Below are positions 44,249 to 45,561 of a stretch of 45,561 nucleotides of DNA, one piece after another. This DNA is from a virus. The translations under genes and the position numbers were made by a program. Positions within the stretch are counted from its first letter, which is position 1; each line of letters begins with the position of its first letter. The notes beneath the pieces were generated by a model. That model had not been told where the DNA came from. It worked only from the letters and a program-made list of their open reading frames with translations, and made no database searches. The DNA lies in IMG/VR virus record IMGVR_UViG_3300020450_001517, positions 1 to 45,561 of that record; one strand, given 5' to 3'.

Positions 44249-45561
44249 TTATTTGGATTTGTTTTTGCCAGATTTCATGTTGGCACACCAGTGATACATC
44301 TTAGCTTTCTCCCCACTGGAATTTTTAGCTTTCTTGCGTAGACTTGTAACTGAACCTTTACAACTTGCACCTGCACGTTTTACTCTACCTGGTCTGCTTT
44401 TGCCTTTTTTCTTACCGTCAGCAAAGTTTTCATTTAAAAAATCTTCAAGCTCTGATTCGCCACTTGGACTGATAGCCCATGCTCCGTTGCCACCATAAAT
44501 CATTCCACTGTCATCAAGTTCATCGTATATTCTACTCATTGCAGGTGTTAAACTTTGTGTATCTTCTTCAAAGTCTAATCCTAAATCATCTGCTGTTTTA
44601 ATTGCCGCAAGCAATAGCATTGTGCCGTAACCTTTGTTGCGGTACTCAGGAAAAATCTCTGCTTGATTTCTAACAATATCATCTTCACGTGCATGTGTGT
44701 ATTGCCCAACTTGCTTGCCGTCTACAACTAAATCTATTGTAAACCCATCTGGTTTCTTTTTTGTTTTTATCTCTTTGCCTTCTTCTACTTCATTTACACC
44801 AGGCATTAGTATTTCAGGAAACTTTATATGACTTATATCAGCACCGTATTCTACCATGCTGTCTTTGTATGCTTGTGCTAGTTGTTGTTTTTTGTCTTCA
44901 TCATTGGTTCTGTAAAATTGATTTGCTATAGCCATGTCAGCAACCATACTGCCAGCCGGGGGTGTTACTACTTTAGGTCTATAGTATCCAATTTTTTTGG
45001 TGTCTTTGTTGGTTAAACTATAGTATGTGCCTTTCCAATTGTCAGGGTGTAGTGCATACTGTTTGCCTTTGCGTTCCGGTACTATCTGTTCTAGTTCATC
45101 TGCTCCATTGTGAAACTTTCCTAGTTTGGTCAGCATTACTGCTTGACTAGGTTTAACTTGTTTCTTTAAAACATAATCCAGTTCATTGAATTCTTGATCT
45201 TCTTCTACAGGAACATCATCTCTGTAAGTTAAGTTTTTAGGATCTGCAACAACTACACGCATTTTATCTACGCCTGCTTTTAAACTTGCAAAGTATCTGT
45301 GATGGCCATCTAGTATTAACCATTTACCTTCGTGCTTTGTAATTACAATTGGATTAATTTTTCCACCTGCTTGTATATGTTTGACAAACTGTGATAGATT
45401 GGCGGCAGAATTTTTATCATCCATTTTATCAGCAGGTTCAAAAGGAACAAGTTTATCTATGCCTATTAGTTTAGCTGGTTGTTTGTTATAGTAATCCGTA
45501 TCAACATCTGCACCTTGATATTCTGGATTGGTCCATACAGTAACTTCAGCACCTTCTGTTA
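44249..45561 (-). CDS. ParB-like/GNAT multidomain protein, 5' end outside window
   Basis: The frame is open to the right edge, so the start is missing; at least 436 residues are visible. Upstream codons read into VPFEPADKMDD, so an ATG at 45424 is probably internal. A ParB-type N-terminal nuclease-like domain shows ILDGHHRYFASLKAG. A GNAT acetyltransferase domain follows (acetyl-CoA loop EYRNKGYGTMLL). The end is Lys/Arg-rich with Cys/His (SCKGSVTSLRKKAKN, MYHWCANMK). The basic end resembles neighbouring packaged proteins. Possible roles: DNA handling on injection, or acetylation of host targets. Confidence 0.75.
   Translation of the reverse strand, partial: TEGAEVTVWTNPEYQGADVDTDYYNKQPAKLIGIDKLVPFEPADKMDDKNSAANLSQFVKHIQAGGKINPIVITKHEGKWLILDGHHRYFASLKAGVDKMRVVVADPKNLTYRDDVPVEEDQEFNELDYVLKKQVKPSQAVMLTKLGKFHNGADELEQIVPERKGKQYALHPDNWKGTYYSLTNKDTKKIGYYRPKVVTPPAGSMVADMAIANQFYRTNDEDKKQQLAQAYKDSMVEYGADISHIKFPEILMPGVNEVEEGKEIKTKKKPDGFTIDLVVDGKQVGQYTHAREDDIVRNQAEIFPEYRNKGYGTMLLLAAIKTADDLGLDFEEDTQSLTPAMSRIYDELDDSGMIYGGNGAWAISPSGESELEDFLNENFADGKKKGKSRPGRVKRAGASCKGSVTSLRKKAKNSSGEKAKMYHWCANMKSGKNKSK

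Overview
The window looks like part of an AT-rich marine T4-like myovirus genome (roughly two thirds A+T by eye). Supporting features are a full-length family B DNA polymerase of T4 gp43 size, a sliding clamp, a DsbA-like late-transcription protein, T4-type late promoter motifs (TATAAATA), a GH19 endolysin and a run of proteins that look like packaged head proteins. The auxiliary genes (flavodoxin, NifU-like, 2OG oxygenase, periplasmic binding protein) and low G+C suggest a marine, probably alphaproteobacterial (SAR11-like) host. The host is inferred, not shown. All genes but one lie on the minus strand and are packed with ATGA/TAATG overlaps. No gene-free stretch exceeds 300 bases.

Layout in transcription order, right to left. 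(1) 45561-34841: head or virion-associated proteins, several starting with a short peptide that ends in a T4 gp21-like (L/I)-x-E site. These include a 1409-residue giant with a repetitive tail, a ParB/GNAT protein, a 35-residue metallothionein-like peptide and an ATP-grasp-like plus ATE/GNAT-like pair. (2) 34821-32602: endolysin and a set of small membrane proteins (lysis region). (3) A strong sigma70-type promoter at 32562-32590 reads dsbA, a flavodoxin/ferredoxin reductase, gp43, a PHP-less family C (DnaE/ImuC-like) polymerase, an Smr protein and the sliding clamp. It continues into a DNA-modification block: DpdA, Gfo/Idh and MDR dehydrogenases, a TagD-like cytidylyltransferase, a QueD-like T-fold protein, a GT-B glycosyltransferase and FolE, ending at a terminator (18145-18169). 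(4) An isolated, terminator-flanked BMP-family periplasmic binding protein. (5) 16929-5615: 2OG oxygenase, YhhQ queuosine-precursor transporter, PurA, three phosphoribosyltransferases, thymidine kinase, a sugar-nucleotide dehydrogenase, flavodoxin, QueE, a YkuK-like RNase H-fold protein and many tiny membrane proteins. (6) An AsnRS-like class II synthetase core followed directly by one odd tRNA with a GUU anticodon and a long variable arm, then DUF1289 and NifU-like iron-sulfur genes. (7) 3989-1580: an operon with its own sigma70-type promoter, led by a FEN/RNase H-like exonuclease. (8) A lone plus-strand His/Met-rich gene with a perfect late promoter, then small hypotheticals at the left edge.

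How the genes may work together: FolE, a QueD-like protein, QueE, YhhQ and DpdA point to 7-deazaguanine in phage DNA. The reductase and flavodoxin could power the radical-SAM QueE. The dehydrogenases, cytidylyltransferase and glycosyltransferase inside the same operon suggest that a sugar or polyol may be made and attached. PurA, the phosphoribosyltransferases and the binding protein fit purine supply. The most unusual items are the AsnRS-like core with its adjacent chimeric tRNA and the glycosyl/cytidylyl genes embedded in the DpdA operon.
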